From Lathyrus oleraceus (Eukaryota > Streptophyta > Magnoliopsida > Fabales > Fabaceae): a stretch of DNA of 64,000 bases. Under the pieces are notes generated by a model that worked only from the letters and a program-made list of their open reading frames with translations, was not told the origin of the DNA and ran no database searches. Shown piece after piece: positions 1-10,612 of the stretch; the first letter of the stretch is position 1; each line of letters opens with the position of its first letter. The stretch spans positions 95,139,444 through 95,203,443 of the forward strand of contig NC_066582.1 of NCBI RefSeq assembly GCF_024323335.1. Reading direction: 5' to 3'. The translations under genes were made by a program, and so were the position numbers.

Positions 1-260
1 TTATTTATTCTTTAAGAACATGATCATTCACTTACAGATTCCAAGTCATCTCAAAAGATATTTTTTTGTAGGGCTCAAGAAAATGGAAATGCAATAACCA
101 ACAAGAAACCACACATATATGACTTGACAAGACATGCAAAGACTCAAAACATACAATACAATATGAAAATAAAAATAACTAGGAAGTACAAAGCATACAA
201 CAAAATAAAGCAAACAAAATGAAATAGGAAAATGCATAAAAATAAATGAAAACAGTAAAA
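1..260 (-). repeat. Possible partial LTR of Athila-like element ATH-0
   Basis: AT-rich sequence lying just outside a minus-strand polypurine tract, which is where the 3' LTR of a minus-strand element would sit. Only one end is in the window, so no LTR pair can be compared. Short open frames here (63 and 94 codons) look like chance. The call rests on position next to the polypurine tract only. Confidence 0.3.
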
Positions 261-300
261 CACCTCCCCTACACTTAAATCGAACATTGTCCTTAATGTT
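261..300 (-). promoter_or_regulatory. Polypurine tract region of ATH-0
   Basis: Read on the minus strand this holds GGACAATGTTCGATTTAAG followed by GTGTAGGGGAGGTG. Many plant Athila/Calypso-type gypsy elements end their internal region with a very similar string (a 'GGACAATG...TTTAAGTGTGGGGGAG' pattern) that primes plus-strand DNA synthesis. The match is from memory of the family, and the purine run carries one interruption. Confidence 0.5.
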
Positions 301-1930
301 TCAAAATAAGAGCAATAGAAGGAGTAGAACTTGGTGGTAAGAGAAAACCAATGTTGGCCATGACCCTGGCCTTTCCCTCGAGGTAGTCCGTAGTGAGGAG
401 GCGACATAGGCATATCCATACCACGCATAAAGTGTCATATATCCTTCATCATATGGTCACGACAAGTCTGATTATGAAACTCCCTGGAATCCCTCTCATT
501 TATATCCGCCATCATCCCATGCAGCTGGTCGGTAAGAACTAATATCATGTGTTGGTTCCTCCCCTTAGAGTCATGTAATTGCTTCTGCAACTGTTGAATC
601 ATCTGCTGGCTCTAAAGGTCAGCCAAATGCAATGTCTGTATATGTGTCATAATGTTCATTTGCTAGTGGTGCATGGATTGGAACATCTGATCACGCTTGA
701 CATAAATGTCATTCCTGGATCGCATCTCGTGGAGGACATCATCAAGACCAGTCCATATAGCCATATAATCATACTCTTCTCGAGTCTGATGCCCAGAAGA
801 GGTACCTGCAAAAGTGTTAGAAAAATGTTGTGTGGTGTGTGCATATGAACAATGGAGTGGGGGAGATGTATGCATAGGGGTAGGAATAGGTGGATACCTC
901 TCTCTAAGGTCCATCTCTATCATTGTCCCCTCATGCATCAACGACAAGTGGACTAGTAGAGGGGCGAACATCAGTATCCGGTGGGGCATCCAATGAAAAC
1001 AGCCAATTATCTTCATTCCTAACATTAATGCATGCCGAATTTGGTAATATAATACTTGGAACTACTTAGTTCCTCACCATAAGATAAAACCGTGTTTGGG
1101 TCTTTATTTCAACCAACTTCTGTACCAAACACGAGTTCACATCTAAAGGGGGAGAGTCCTCAACATGTTCAAGGGTGGCTACCTCAGCATGTAAACCTAA
1201 GCATAAAGTTACGGTAGTGATCAAACTTCCAATCACAATCCTACCGGTATGAGATTTTTATATATGAATTCTTAGTGAGCATAAATTCCGTTGTATGAAC
1301 TCTTCGTCGGCGGAAAACAACATCAATAAAGTATAACTCTTTTGAGTTGACAATCCCACTGTTATCGCCTCGCCTAAAAATAGTGTGGGCCTAGACCTTC
1401 TGAAAGTATCGAATTGTTGAGTTGTGAATATGGGAGGATTTTCTCCCTTTCATACTGGTAGTCATCTCACCAGTCAATCTATATTAAAAAAGGACCAAAC
1501 TCGAGGGTATTAGGTCCCACTAAACGAATCTCTGTAATGCATTAGCTACTATCAACATCAAATTGGAAATAGGCGCCAACCTCATCATGGTTAAGTGTGT
1601 GCTCTCGAGTGAACATCCTAAAGACGACGCCTTCACTCACTCCACACACTCATGTCTCATACCTATAATAAAAAAAACTTAAGACTCTAAGGTTAGCCTC
1701 ACATATGTTCTATGTTTTAGATTCATGAAGTGATTCAACTGTAAACTCTCATACATAAAATGTACTGAATCATATAGCCCCAAAATCTATAAGACAGGAG
1801 TCATCAGGATACCTAGTAGAGCTCAAAGTTTATCGATATAAAACTTCATATCCATGTTGTTGGGTCGCGTCCCTAAACTCTATTCCATGTAGTCGACAGG
1901 CTGGGGTCTAGGAGGCATGAAGGGGAATGG
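301..1930 (-). pseudogene. Decayed Athila ORF-1/plant-transposon-type protein
   Basis: Reading right to left, conceptual pieces separated by stops and frame breaks resemble the protein that Athila-like elements encode near their 3' end. They start with a PPRPQP-type segment near 1915. Then follow a segment like 'TLESL', a 'MFTREHTLNHDEVGAYFQFD' segment near 1560-1610, a piece around 1380-1450 and a polar tail near 663-1025 (EEYDYMAIWTGLDDVLHEMR, then heptad-like Q/L/M-rich sequence). The order and spacing fit the ATHILA ORF-1/putative plant transposon protein families, whose role is unknown. No intact frame survives. The family call is moderate; the fact that it is broken is clear. Confidence 0.45.
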
Positions 1931-3114
1931 AAAATTTGTATTTCTTTGTATGGGTAGTGAAAAATCCGATAAACTTTGAAGTGAGAATGGAAAATTCAAA
2001 CAAAGGAAGATTCAGAAGAATACATGGAAAGTTTTTACAAAAGGGAAAATTAATCAAAATCAGGGAGGGACCACCTTGCTTCTAGAAACCATATCTCTTC
2101 ACTATAGAGAAACAAAAATATCAGCCATAATTCCCTTAGTCCCCACCAAATCTGTAAGAGAATTTTCTCTAACAAATTGATGATTTTTGATAGCTCATAC
2201 TCAATCCAAATCTACACTCACTCAGAGGAATATTCCTCCTCACACTCACTCTTTTAAAAGGAACTCTTACTGCTCATTAAAAAGGACACATAAACCCTAA
2301 CAAAGCTCTGCAAAAATATCTAACCTCACTCACTCAAAGCCCTCATTAAGCATAAAATAGAGCTTCAAATAGAAGCTCTGCATAACTTGAGCTAAATCCC
2401 TCACTACAACAACTAAATCAGTGACACAAAATCAAGGAGGATAAGGAGACATACATTGTAGAAAGAAGAAACAATTGAAGTAAAGAATAAGAAAATTAAG
2501 TGGAACTACAAGAACGAGCAGCGATACATACCTAAGACAACCACTACATTATGCTCGATATCCATATTCGCTTCCTTTTTTTTCTTCGTATTGAACTTTT
2601 TTTTCATTCCATTTCTGTTGATTTGTGTATGATGTAATACCATGAAGTTAATGAAATAGGGGTATGGGTTGTTAGGAGTGAGTTTTTTTCGTTATTATTA
2701 TTATCTATATTTGAGTTTTGTTTGTTTCATGGATGCTTTTTGTGTGTGGTTCCACTAGGTTGTTCACCTATTTCACTGATTGGGTTACTCCAATTGTTTG
2801 ATATGCGTTTAATTTCTAGCATGATTGATGTTTTGAGGTTGCTAAGACTTAGATTTTTTTGAGAGGTGTTTTGGTTTGGTCATGTTTGATATCAAGGGAA
2901 TTTATTGTGAAGAAGAGTTCTTCTTGTCCTTGGTTGTATTTTTTATGAAGACAAATACATCAACAAAAAGAAGAAGTCAAAGCTTGAAGACTAGAGCAAT
3001 CAAGTTCAAATTATCAAAAAGCTTTAGAAAATTAATGGAAGAATTAAGATGGTTGAATATGCATTATAATTATATTATATATATCTTAATTACTCAGAAA
3101 AATCTTGCATTTTC
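1931..3114. other. Unassigned AT-rich intergenic/repeat DNA
   Basis: No gene supported. The left part could be an upstream spacer of ATH-0. From about 2570 it becomes T-rich on the plus strand, with poly-T runs and a short ATT microsatellite near 2694. An 81-codon open frame at 2876 has lysine/serine-rich composition, no recognisable domain and no second copy in the window, so it is not called. The stretch just before 3115 may be the diverged start of the SIRE-A 5' LTR. Confidence 0.4.
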
Positions 3115-4161
3115 AGCTTAAACCTTTCATGCATCTTTTAAAATGATTTTGAAACTAACCATTCTGTTTTTCGTAAATTATGGCATTTGAAGTAGACGTA
3201 ACAACACAATAAACCGCCACAATACTCAAAAAGTAAAAATACCTTAATTTTTGAAAATTTGTCTGGTGTAACCGGTTACACATTCAAAAATTTCAATTTT
3301 TGAGTACCACTTCAGGTGTAACCGATTACTCTTTTTTGGTAACCGGTTACCATTGAAGCAACGATAGTGGTTCACTCATTTTCTGATCCAAACGAATTTT
3401 TGAATGCTATTATCAATCATGGCATATTTTCATGCATACACACACTTCCAAAGATGTATTAAGACACTAAATATACCATGTATTTCATAATTTGAAACGA
3501 ATATCTCTTTCATAGCAATTCAAACTCATTACTCTCTCATTTTCAAAACAAGTGCCTTTTGACTTAACTTTTGGTTTGAAACTTACTGCATACATTTTCA
3601 TTCATCTATGAAAGTTTCAACACTATAATCATTAAGCACTTGTGTTACATATTATGAATTGTCTACTTGATAGAGAGGATCAATTTTAGGAATTTATATA
3701 CATTGTTATACAACTTCAAACACTTGTAAAAATTCAAATTGTTGTAATTTCCTTGCTGTCCAGGATTGTTGGAAGCATGAAAGAGAATAAGGGAATATTT
3801 TCTCTTGTTTAACTTTGTAAAGATTATAATGGGATTCTCCTTATTGATTATGTTTCTTATATTAGAAGATTGTAGGATAGGTCTTGGTGAAAGACTTGTA
3901 CAAAGATCTGACACAGTTGAAAATCTCTCACACGGAGTAAGGGGACTAGAGTACTCTTGGATTGTGAGAGGACTGGAGTACTCTTGGATTGTGAGGGGAA
4001 CCAAGATATATCTTTGTATCCTTTACTTTATGCATTTATTTTTTAGCACATTTACTTTCATATCATTTCTTAAAATAACAAAAGCAGTGCTAACGCTTCA
4101 AATTGAGAAAAGTCCAATAAATCTAATTCAACCCCTCTTAGAGACCATGTATAAACTTACA
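3115..4161 (+). repeat. SIRE-A 5' LTR (3' part, old)
   Basis: From 3115 to about 3715 this aligns with 46693-47400, the other LTR of the same element. Shared landmarks include TTTTAAAATGATTTTGAAAC, the repeated AACCGGTT palindromes and CAAACGA.TTTTTGA.TGCTAT. Many substitutions and indels separate the copies, making this the oldest recognisable pair here. It ends in ACA just before a degenerate primer-binding site. A 24-27 bp segment (GGACTAGAGTACTCTTGG) is tandemly doubled at 3940-3990. The upstream limit is uncertain because the 5' half does not clearly align. Confidence 0.65.
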
Positions 4162-4163
4162 AT

Positions 4164-4175
4164 TAGTATTAGAGT
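4164..4175 (+). promoter_or_regulatory. Decayed primer-binding site of SIRE-A
   Basis: TAGTATTAGAGT aligns with the copia primer site TGGTATCAGAGC, the complement of the initiator tRNA-Met 3' end. Three differences are seen and all are C-to-T or G-to-A changes, as expected for methylated, silenced DNA. It sits directly after the LTR and before a gag start. Confidence 0.65.
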
Positions 4176-4206
4176 GGGTTCAAGTAATCTGCTATTGTGA
4201 TCCATA

Positions 4207-4405
4207 ATGGCTTCCGCGAACCCCATGTTCAGAGATGGTGGCAGCATTAACAAGAAGAAGATGAATGGGATGCTATACAAAATGGTTTGTTTGTTCTTAG
4301 TGGTGTTGCTGATGGTGTTGAGACAACAAAGATTAAAAGTTCATGGAATGAAGATGATAAGAAGAAAGTACTCTATGACAAAAAAGCAATCAACATACTT
4401 AAAAG
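4207..4405 (+). pseudogene. gag: SIRE-A gag, N-terminal fragment
   Basis: The start MASANPMFRDGGSINK and, after frame damage, SSWNEDDKKKVLYDKKAINI match the N-terminal part of copia Gag (UBN2-type region) in legume elements. Gag forms the virus-like particle. The two matching stretches lie in different frames, and intervening residues are missing or shifted. The fragment stops at 4405, exactly where COP-D is inserted; the rest of gag-pol is not found beyond COP-D, so it was deleted. Confidence 0.7.
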
Positions 4406-4446
4406 TGTTGGTGTAAGCCCTAGAGGCCAATACTTTTGGTACTTGT
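4406..4446 (+). repeat. COP-D 5' LTR, first piece
   Basis: TGTTGGTGTAAGCCC... is the first 41 bases of the COP-D LTR. The 3' LTR at 44775 has the same sequence running on without interruption, proving that OGRE-1 split this copy. Bases 4442-4446 (CTTGT) are the left target-site duplication of OGRE-1. Confidence 0.93.
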
Positions 4447-6158
4447 TGTAATACCCCAAAATTTACCCTTTCATTTTTTCCAAAAAAAAAAAAAAAATTA
4501 AATAAATAATTAGAATATAACAAATTATTTTGGACTTGGGTCTCCCTCATTCCAAGCCCACCAGTCCACGAAAATCAGCTATAAATATAAGAGTTTCAGT
4601 AGGGTTTCAGACACTTGGAAATTCCCTGAGAAATAGACTTGGAGTTCACGTGGAGTTTCAAACCTAGGAACTACTCTGCAGCAACCTTCGGGCAGCCCTG
4701 AGAAGTTCATTCCGCCTCGCGCAAACCCTAAACGTTACTTCGCCAATCCGGCCTTGCCTTCCAATTTTAACAGGTCTCTCATCAGGTATGCCTCTGTTCC
4801 TATTACTCTATGCCTCGGGTTGAATACTGAATATATGAGGTAACCTCAGGCTTGGCCCACAGGGTTATATTTGTGTATGAATATGTGATTTATGCCTTGA
4901 CTGTTTAACAATTTCGTTTATGAGGTGAATGCCATAGGATCTGGAATCTTTAACATCGTGCAGGTACCAATGGGAAATCCAAATCCCGCAGGTGCTCGCT
5001 AGCCGCTTCGCTAGGCGAGCACGCAGCGAAGCTTCGCTAGGTGAAGCAGTCGCGAATGCGACAGTATCTGCTTTTATTCCGTTTTGTTCTAACCTGTTCT
5101 TTGTGTTGCCATGGCCTGGTTATCTTTTGATTTCATCCTGTTTGCCTAACCCCTTTTGTTGAGTTTTTGTGAGGGCTCACATATTCTCGCAGGGATACCC
5201 TCCGGAGGTTTATTCCGATTTCCCGTACTGATTGGTTTTCTTTGATGGCATCAGCTTGGGAGAATCTCAGGGTCGCTTATCCTTTAATTGCTGTAACTTC
5301 GGATCTTGATCCGTGTGGTATTTTACTTCTTCCCTTTTATTTCTACTGTTTCTTAGCTGGAAGACCTCGATAGGAGGCAATGTTTGAGCCCCTTGGTGGC
5401 ATTTTTTCTATTTCAAGATATATGTTTTGTGTGATGTGATTGTTTCCCCATAGGATGCGAGGCTTCGCATAGTCTCCCGTTTGCATGCCAATTTAGGTAG
5501 CATTGTTCCTCCGCCTAGGACTTCCTTTTTGCGTGCGCGTTCCTACAACGCAAACAAAACCTAAAACCCAAAGCAACACGTTTACTCCTTCTACTACAGG
5601 CGAGTAAGTCTCCAAAGGTCGAGCATCCGGTAGATTGCGTAGTAACGTTGTTCACCCCGTAACCTAATCCATAACCCCGTAGTTAGTCGAACTACGGCTT
5701 GCTCTGATTCTCATTCCAGATGAGATACGTAGGCATAAGACGCGATGTCTTAGCGAGCACAATTACCCCCAACCCATAGGTCAGCCGAGCTACGAAGACT
5801 CTGATTCTCATATTCAGATGAGATACGTATGCAGTGGATGCGACATCCGCGTGAGTCATTTCTCTTAACCTTTTAGTAAACAGCACAAGATAAACTCACA
5901 CCCTTTAGACAAGAACTACAAAAGTGGATCCCGTAGAGTACTACGGATGCGTAGGGGTGCTAATACCTTCCCTTCGCATAACCGACTCCCGAACCCAAGA
6001 TTTGGTTGCGAGACCTTGTCTTTTCCTTTCCTCTTTTCAGGTTTACTTCGAGCGTTTCCTTTCCCTCCTTTGGGATGAATAACGCACGGTGGCGACTCTT
6101 CTGTCATTTTCTTTCGCCGGTTGTTTTTTCGCACACTGTATTTTTTCAGGTTGCGACA
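4447..6158 (+). repeat. OGRE-1 5' LTR
   Basis: Starts TGTAATACCCC and ends GGTTGCGACA. A TATAAATA box at 4580-4587 lies early in the LTR, giving a short U3 and a long R/U5. It holds a strong GC-rich hairpin near 4992-5026, inverted pairs around 5685-5850 (the ATTCTCAT..CAGATGAGATACGTA segment occurs twice) and a primer-site-like TGGCGACTCT at 6090-6099, 71 bp before the true primer site. Differences from the 3' LTR by eye: poly-A length near 4490, one C/T near 4939, one T/C near 5041 and one G/A near 5719. Confidence 0.95.
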
Positions 6159-6160
6159 GC

Positions 6161-6178
6161 TGGCGACTCTGCTGGGGA
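6161..6178 (+). promoter_or_regulatory. Primer-binding site of OGRE-1 (tRNA-Arg type)
   Basis: TGGCGACTCTGCTGGGGA, two bases after the LTR, is the form expected for the complement of a plant tRNA-Arg 3' end including CCA. Ogre elements are known to use tRNA-Arg. The same string occurs, duplicated, in OGRE-2. Confidence 0.85.
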
Positions 6179-7078
6179 CTTTAGAAGTTGACCTCTTGCT
6201 GGTCCATCTTCCCTAAGCGAGTCCCTCCTAGCTTGTGTGTTTTCTTGTTTATTGAGTGTTCATTCTTTTGTGCAGTTACTTATTTGCCTAATTGCATTCA
6301 TGTACATATGTTTGCTGTATCTGCTGCTGTTTGTTTGTTTGTTGGGATGGGGTGTTCTACGAGAGATAAGCCCATTACCCAGGCTTGAGTGTACACACAG
6401 GTTTTAGAGTGGATGTTCATGAGGCTTGCGTGGCATGTTGCTGCGTTAAGTCGTTCTTGAAGAACCACACCCAGACGAGGTTTCTCTTGGATATACTATG
6501 TCCTACGGATGTTCCGTAACGACATAATATTCCCCTAGAAATTGTCGACTCTGGTGACCATTTCCCGAGAACTCAGTCGAGGCCTCTCCTCCGAGACGTG
6601 ATTATGTTAGCTCTGGTGGGCGCATTCTCGCTGATCAATCCGAGGACCCCGAGACTGGGAACTTGCTTTAGGATGTCCTGTTGAGGGGAGTCAGTGGAGG
6701 TCTTTTATTCCGTAATAATGCCAAACCTTCAATGGTAAACGTATTATTCGCGACTGAAGGGCTGAAGTTGACGAACTTCTGTTCTTAGAACCTACCAGTG
6801 AGGGGCGGGCTAAATTCAGGAAACCTTAACCTCCAACCAACCCGGTTTTCTGGAGCAGTGCTTTGATCTCGTATTATATTCCTCAGTGGTTTTCTCTTCA
6901 GACAGTGCAACCTGACAAATGCTCAAGCAGATACAGCAATCCTGATTGACACGCCGCTGCATTGCATTCACATCATCACATCATTTGCATTCATATCATT
7001 TAACACATGTTTATCCATTTCTAGGGGGTTTACATCTTCTTCTTGATTCCGGTCGGGGTTTTTCCTGGTTCTCTTAAG
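6179..7078 (+). other. OGRE-1 untranslated leader
   Basis: 900 bp between the primer site and the first codon of ORF1. No recognisable coding. Packaging and translation signals would be expected here. It ends with a CATCACATCATTTGCATTCA-type run of imperfect repeats near 6965-7010, also seen before gag at 9180-9220. Confidence 0.6.
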
Positions 7079-8929
7079 ATGGATATTGGCAGAAAGAGAC
7101 TCGTCGCCTACAAGTTTCCGGTGGTCTGTTTGGAGCCCATCCAACAACTGATGAAGTTAATGGATCCTGGTTCTCTAGAAGGATTCTGAGAGGATTACGG
7201 TTTAATTCTAAGTTTCGTCGCGGTTCTTTCCAAAGATCAACATGATGCTCTCTTCACACTACTGCAGTTCTATGACCCTCCATTGAGGTGCTTCACATTC
7301 CCGGATTATGTTTTGGTCCCTACTTTGGAGGAGATTGCCAGTTTTCTCAGAATTCCCATCAAGTCACAGTTGCTATTCTACAGCTCGGAGTGTCTGCCCG
7401 ATCTCAGCATGGTTGCTTCAACCACATATTTGAGGGAATCAGTTTTGAAGGCTAATATGTGTCAGAAGGGAGAAGTTAACGGTTTTCATCTGAGTTTCTT
7501 ATTGGGAGAAGCAAAGAAGAAGCTTGAAGATGGTGACCAGAGGGGTTTCAATGCTGTGTTGGCTCTTTGTGTGTATGGGATTGTCTTGTTCCCTAATGTC
7601 GCCAAATTTATAGACGTAGATGCCATACGCCTCTTCGTGTTGGGAAATCCAGTGCCGACCTTGCTGGGAGATTTCTTTCATTCAGTGCACCACAGGAATA
7701 AGAATAGAAAAGGAGGATTGTTGAATTGTTGTGCGCCTTTGTTTTATAAGTGGTTCAGTTCTCACCTACCCAAGTCAGGAGCATTCATTGATGTCAAGGA
7801 CTCGTTGAGTTGGTCAAAGAGATTGATGGGGTTGAGAGCTGAAGATATTTCTTGGTGGTCTGACCGGAGTTTGCTTCGGGCAGATATTATTCACAGTTGT
7901 GGGAACTTCCCGAATGTTCCGTTGGTAGGAAGAAAAGGAGGAATCAACTATAATCCTTCTCTTGCAGTTAGACAGTTTGGATATGCCTTAAGAACTCCGC
8001 CGGTGGAAAAGGATGTGGAAGAGTCTCTGTTTTTCCATTCTTCGCCTGATTTGACGGTATCCCGTAAGGCAGCTGAGGCCTGGCTCAAGGTGATCAAGAA
8101 AGGAAGAATTGTTCTTGGGAAAGGAGATTGTAGAGCTTACCCTCAGTATGGAGAATGGCTTCAAGGAAGAATCGAAGAGTTTGGTCTACCGTTTCCTATT
8201 GAAGAACCCTTGTATTCACCTACTCTCGAGCAGTCAGCAACGGTGAGCCGAGAGGAGTATGACAAGTTGAAGAACACCACGGAAGGACTTCAAATCGAGA
8301 ACTCGGAGTTAAGGGAGAAATTGCAAGACTGTATGCATCGATTCCATGAGTCAGAATATCAGAAGGAGGAAGCCATCAAATTGCAAGAGGAAGCCGAAAG
8401 GAAATTTGCTGTGGAGGTGAATTTCTTCAGGAAGACAGACGAAGCCTTGAGATCATCCAGTTCTGAGTTGAGGCGAGTCAAGCAGCAGTTGATGGATGCT
8501 CGTGGTAAATTAGCTGGGTGGCAAGAGCGATGGGATGCATTTTCAACTTCTCGGAAGACAAAGGAGGAAGAGACGGTGGCTGAACTGACTGGTCAGATAG
8601 AGAAATTGAAGACTTTGCTGAAGGGGAAGAACCATGAGCTGCTGTGTACCCGATCAACTAATGGTTATATCACAGATCAACACAATGAGGCTCAAGGATA
8701 TATCGAAGAACTCAAGACGCTGGCAAGTTTGAAGAAATCCAGACTTGAAGAGGTATTTGGAGAAGACGATGGGAATTACTACAGAGAACACATCAACGAA
8801 CTGGATAGGATCATTCACAAGAGGAATCTGCTTATCCGGCGTTTGACAGAATCTCCAGAGCATCCTGACACGGTGGCGCTACTGGATGAAGTGAGGAACG
8901 GTCCTTATGGGTTGCATACAGGAGGCTGA
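7079..8929 (+). pseudogene. OGRE-1 ORF1 protein, one internal stop
   Basis: An extra ORF upstream of gag is a hallmark of Ogre; its role is unknown. An ATG at 7079 lies in the same frame as the long open stretch that starts at 7283, and only one stop, TGA at 7187-7189 (codon 37), separates them. The natural start is therefore probably 7079 and the full length about 616 codons. The first half is globular (motifs FTFPDYVLVPTLEEIASFL, LFPNVAKFIDVDA, LSWSKRLMGL). Codons from about 8240 to 8840 form a long charged coiled coil rich in E, K, L and Q. The globular half resembles the plant mobile-domain-like proteins often found in such elements, but I cannot assign a function. If the 7283 ATG were used, the product would be 548 residues. 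Confidence 0.8.
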
Positions 8930-9322
8930 TTCCTGATTTGCTTGTTCCTCTCTTTACTTACTGCTTTGGTGTTATGTAGTGATGATCCACAGGCTTGTTG
9001 TGGAGATCCTCCTTTGATGTATTTTTGGCTAAGGCCCTTTCCTTGAACTCATTTGTATGATGGTTTCCCTTTATTACATCTTGATCTCAGAAGTTTATCC
9101 ATGACTCGGCCTTCTTGCACTACCCACCTGATGTGAGACTGGAATCAAGGGGGTAGAATACCTTTTGAAATTGATAAACATGTCATTGCATTTACATATT
9201 CATTGTCATATCTTGCATAACAGGTACCGCTACGGTGTTCTCATATTGTTTGGTGTTCCACTAGCAGGATAGCTGACTCAGGCATTCACCGATACGGTAC
9301 CCGGAGGAATCAACAGAGAGCA
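8930..9322 (+). other. OGRE-1 spacer between ORF1 and gag
   Basis: About 390 bp without a gene. It contains CATTGCATTTACATATTCATT-like repeats and a CAGGTACC near 9221. In Ogre such spacers may carry splice or internal initiation signals, but I see no decisive one here. Confidence 0.5.
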
Positions 9323-10612
9323 ATGGAAGGTGTACAAGCAGAGCTCGCTGAGATGAGGGCCCGCATGACCCAATTCATGGATGTGGTTCAAGGGGTGGCT
9401 CAGGGACAACAAGAGCTCAGGCAGATAATACAGGGGAATCCCCCTGCTCAACCAGAGACAGTGACTGATCCTCCAGCTGGAGAGGTTAACGGACCCAGTG
9501 GACCAGGGCCTATCCCGATCCCGCACGCCAACCCCGGTCAACAGCCCGTTCATGATGATCAGGACGATCAGTTTCCCCCACTTCAGGAAGACTTTGGCAT
9601 GGGTCATGGCGTAGACCCCATGTTCAGGAGATTGGAAGAGAGGTTGAAGGCAGTGGAAGGACAGAATCCTTTGGGAGTAGACGTTGCTGACTTAGGGCTG
9701 GTCCCAGGTGTGAGAGTGCCACCGAAATTCAAAGTCCCGGTCTTTGACAAGTACAAGGGCAACTCTTGCCCCAAGACTCACGTGCAAGCCTATTTCCGTA
9801 AAATGGTTGCATACTCTGATGACGAGAAGCTACTTATGTACTTCTTCCAGGACAGCCTAGCTGGGGCATCCTTGGAATGGTATATGAGGCTGGACAGAGC
9901 CCACATCCGTTGCTGGAGGGATTTGGCGGAGGCCTTCGTGAAGCAGTATCAGTATAATGCAGACATGGCTCCGGACAGAACTCAACTTCAGAATCTGTCT
10001 CTTAAAAGCAATGAGTGCTTCAGGGAATACGCTCAACGCTGGAGGGAGACAGCTTCCCGTGTTCAGCCCCCTATGTTGGAGAAAGAAATGGCCAACATGT
10101 TCATGAATACGTTGCCTGGACCTTATCTGGAGCGTCTGGTGGGGTGCAATGCTTCCAACTTTGCTGATGTGGTCTCTACCGGAGAGAGGGTGGAGAATTA
10201 CCTGAAGACCTGCAAGATCCAAAGTGGAGGAGGATCTTCGTCAGGGGTAAAAAAGTCGTTCGTTGGAGGGCATAAGCAAAGAGAGGGGGGAGTGAATTCT
10301 TTGGCTTCCTATCAGAACAGAGGTGTTAGAAGGAATAATTTCCAGAATTATCATCAACAACCGTATGTTGCGGCTGTGACCATTCCAGCTGCAGTGCCAC
10401 AACAACAACAACCACCGCAGCGTCAATTAGCTCAGTATCAACAGCAACAACAACCGGGTAACAGACCCGCTTATCAACAGAGGCAAAGGATGATGGACCG
10501 GCGTTTCGACACCCTTCCAATGTCGTACGCCCAGTTACTTTCTAGTCTTCAACAACTACAACTTGTGCAACTGCGCACTCTGGCTCCTCCTGTTGGTAGA
10601 CTTCCGGTGTAG
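9323..10612 (+). CDS. gag: OGRE-1 Gag (capsid part)
   Basis: 429 codons. The N-terminus is a short helix (MEGVQAELAEMRARMTQFMD) followed by a Pro/Gly-rich linker. A retrotransposon Gag domain follows, with FKVPVFDKYKGNSCPKTHVQ, DSLAGASLEWYMRLDR, WRDLAEAFVKQY, LSLKSNECFREYAQRWRE and VVSTGERVENYLK. The C-terminus is Gln-rich. Gag builds the cytoplasmic particle that packages element RNA. The frame ends at 10612 after RLPV, just before the zinc-knuckle and protease part, which continues in another frame from about 10590. This looks like a small indel; a programmed shift is less likely but not excluded. Start chosen at the first ATG after the spacer. Confidence 0.85.
   Translation: MEGVQAELAEMRARMTQFMDVVQGVAQGQQELRQIIQGNPPAQPETVTDPPAGEVNGPSGPGPIPIPHANPGQQPVHDDQDDQFPPLQEDFGMGHGVDPMFRRLEERLKAVEGQNPLGVDVADLGLVPGVRVPPKFKVPVFDKYKGNSCPKTHVQAYFRKMVAYSDDEKLLMYFFQDSLAGASLEWYMRLDRAHIRCWRDLAEAFVKQYQYNADMAPDRTQLQNLSLKSNECFREYAQRWRETASRVQPPMLEKEMANMFMNTLPGPYLERLVGCNASNFADVVSTGERVENYLKTCKIQSGGGSSSGVKKSFVGGHKQREGGVNSLASYQNRGVRRNNFQNYHQQPYVAAVTIPAAVPQQQQPPQRQLAQYQQQQQPGNRPAYQQRQRMMDRRFDTLPMSYAQLLSSLQQLQLVQLRTLAPPVGRLPV

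Noticed and set aside
2876..3121. 81-codon frame near the left edge
   Set aside because: No recognisable motif, lysine/serine-rich composition in AT-rich DNA, no second copy in the window.
4423..4446. OGRE-1 inserted in unique DNA
   Set aside because: The flanks join into an uninterrupted copy of the COP-D LTR seen at 44775 onwards, so the target was an LTR.
5692..6134. Small minus-strand frames (64 and 72 codons), repeated at 19963-20405
   Set aside because: They lie inside the OGRE-1 LTRs; the repetition reflects LTR identity, not gene conservation.
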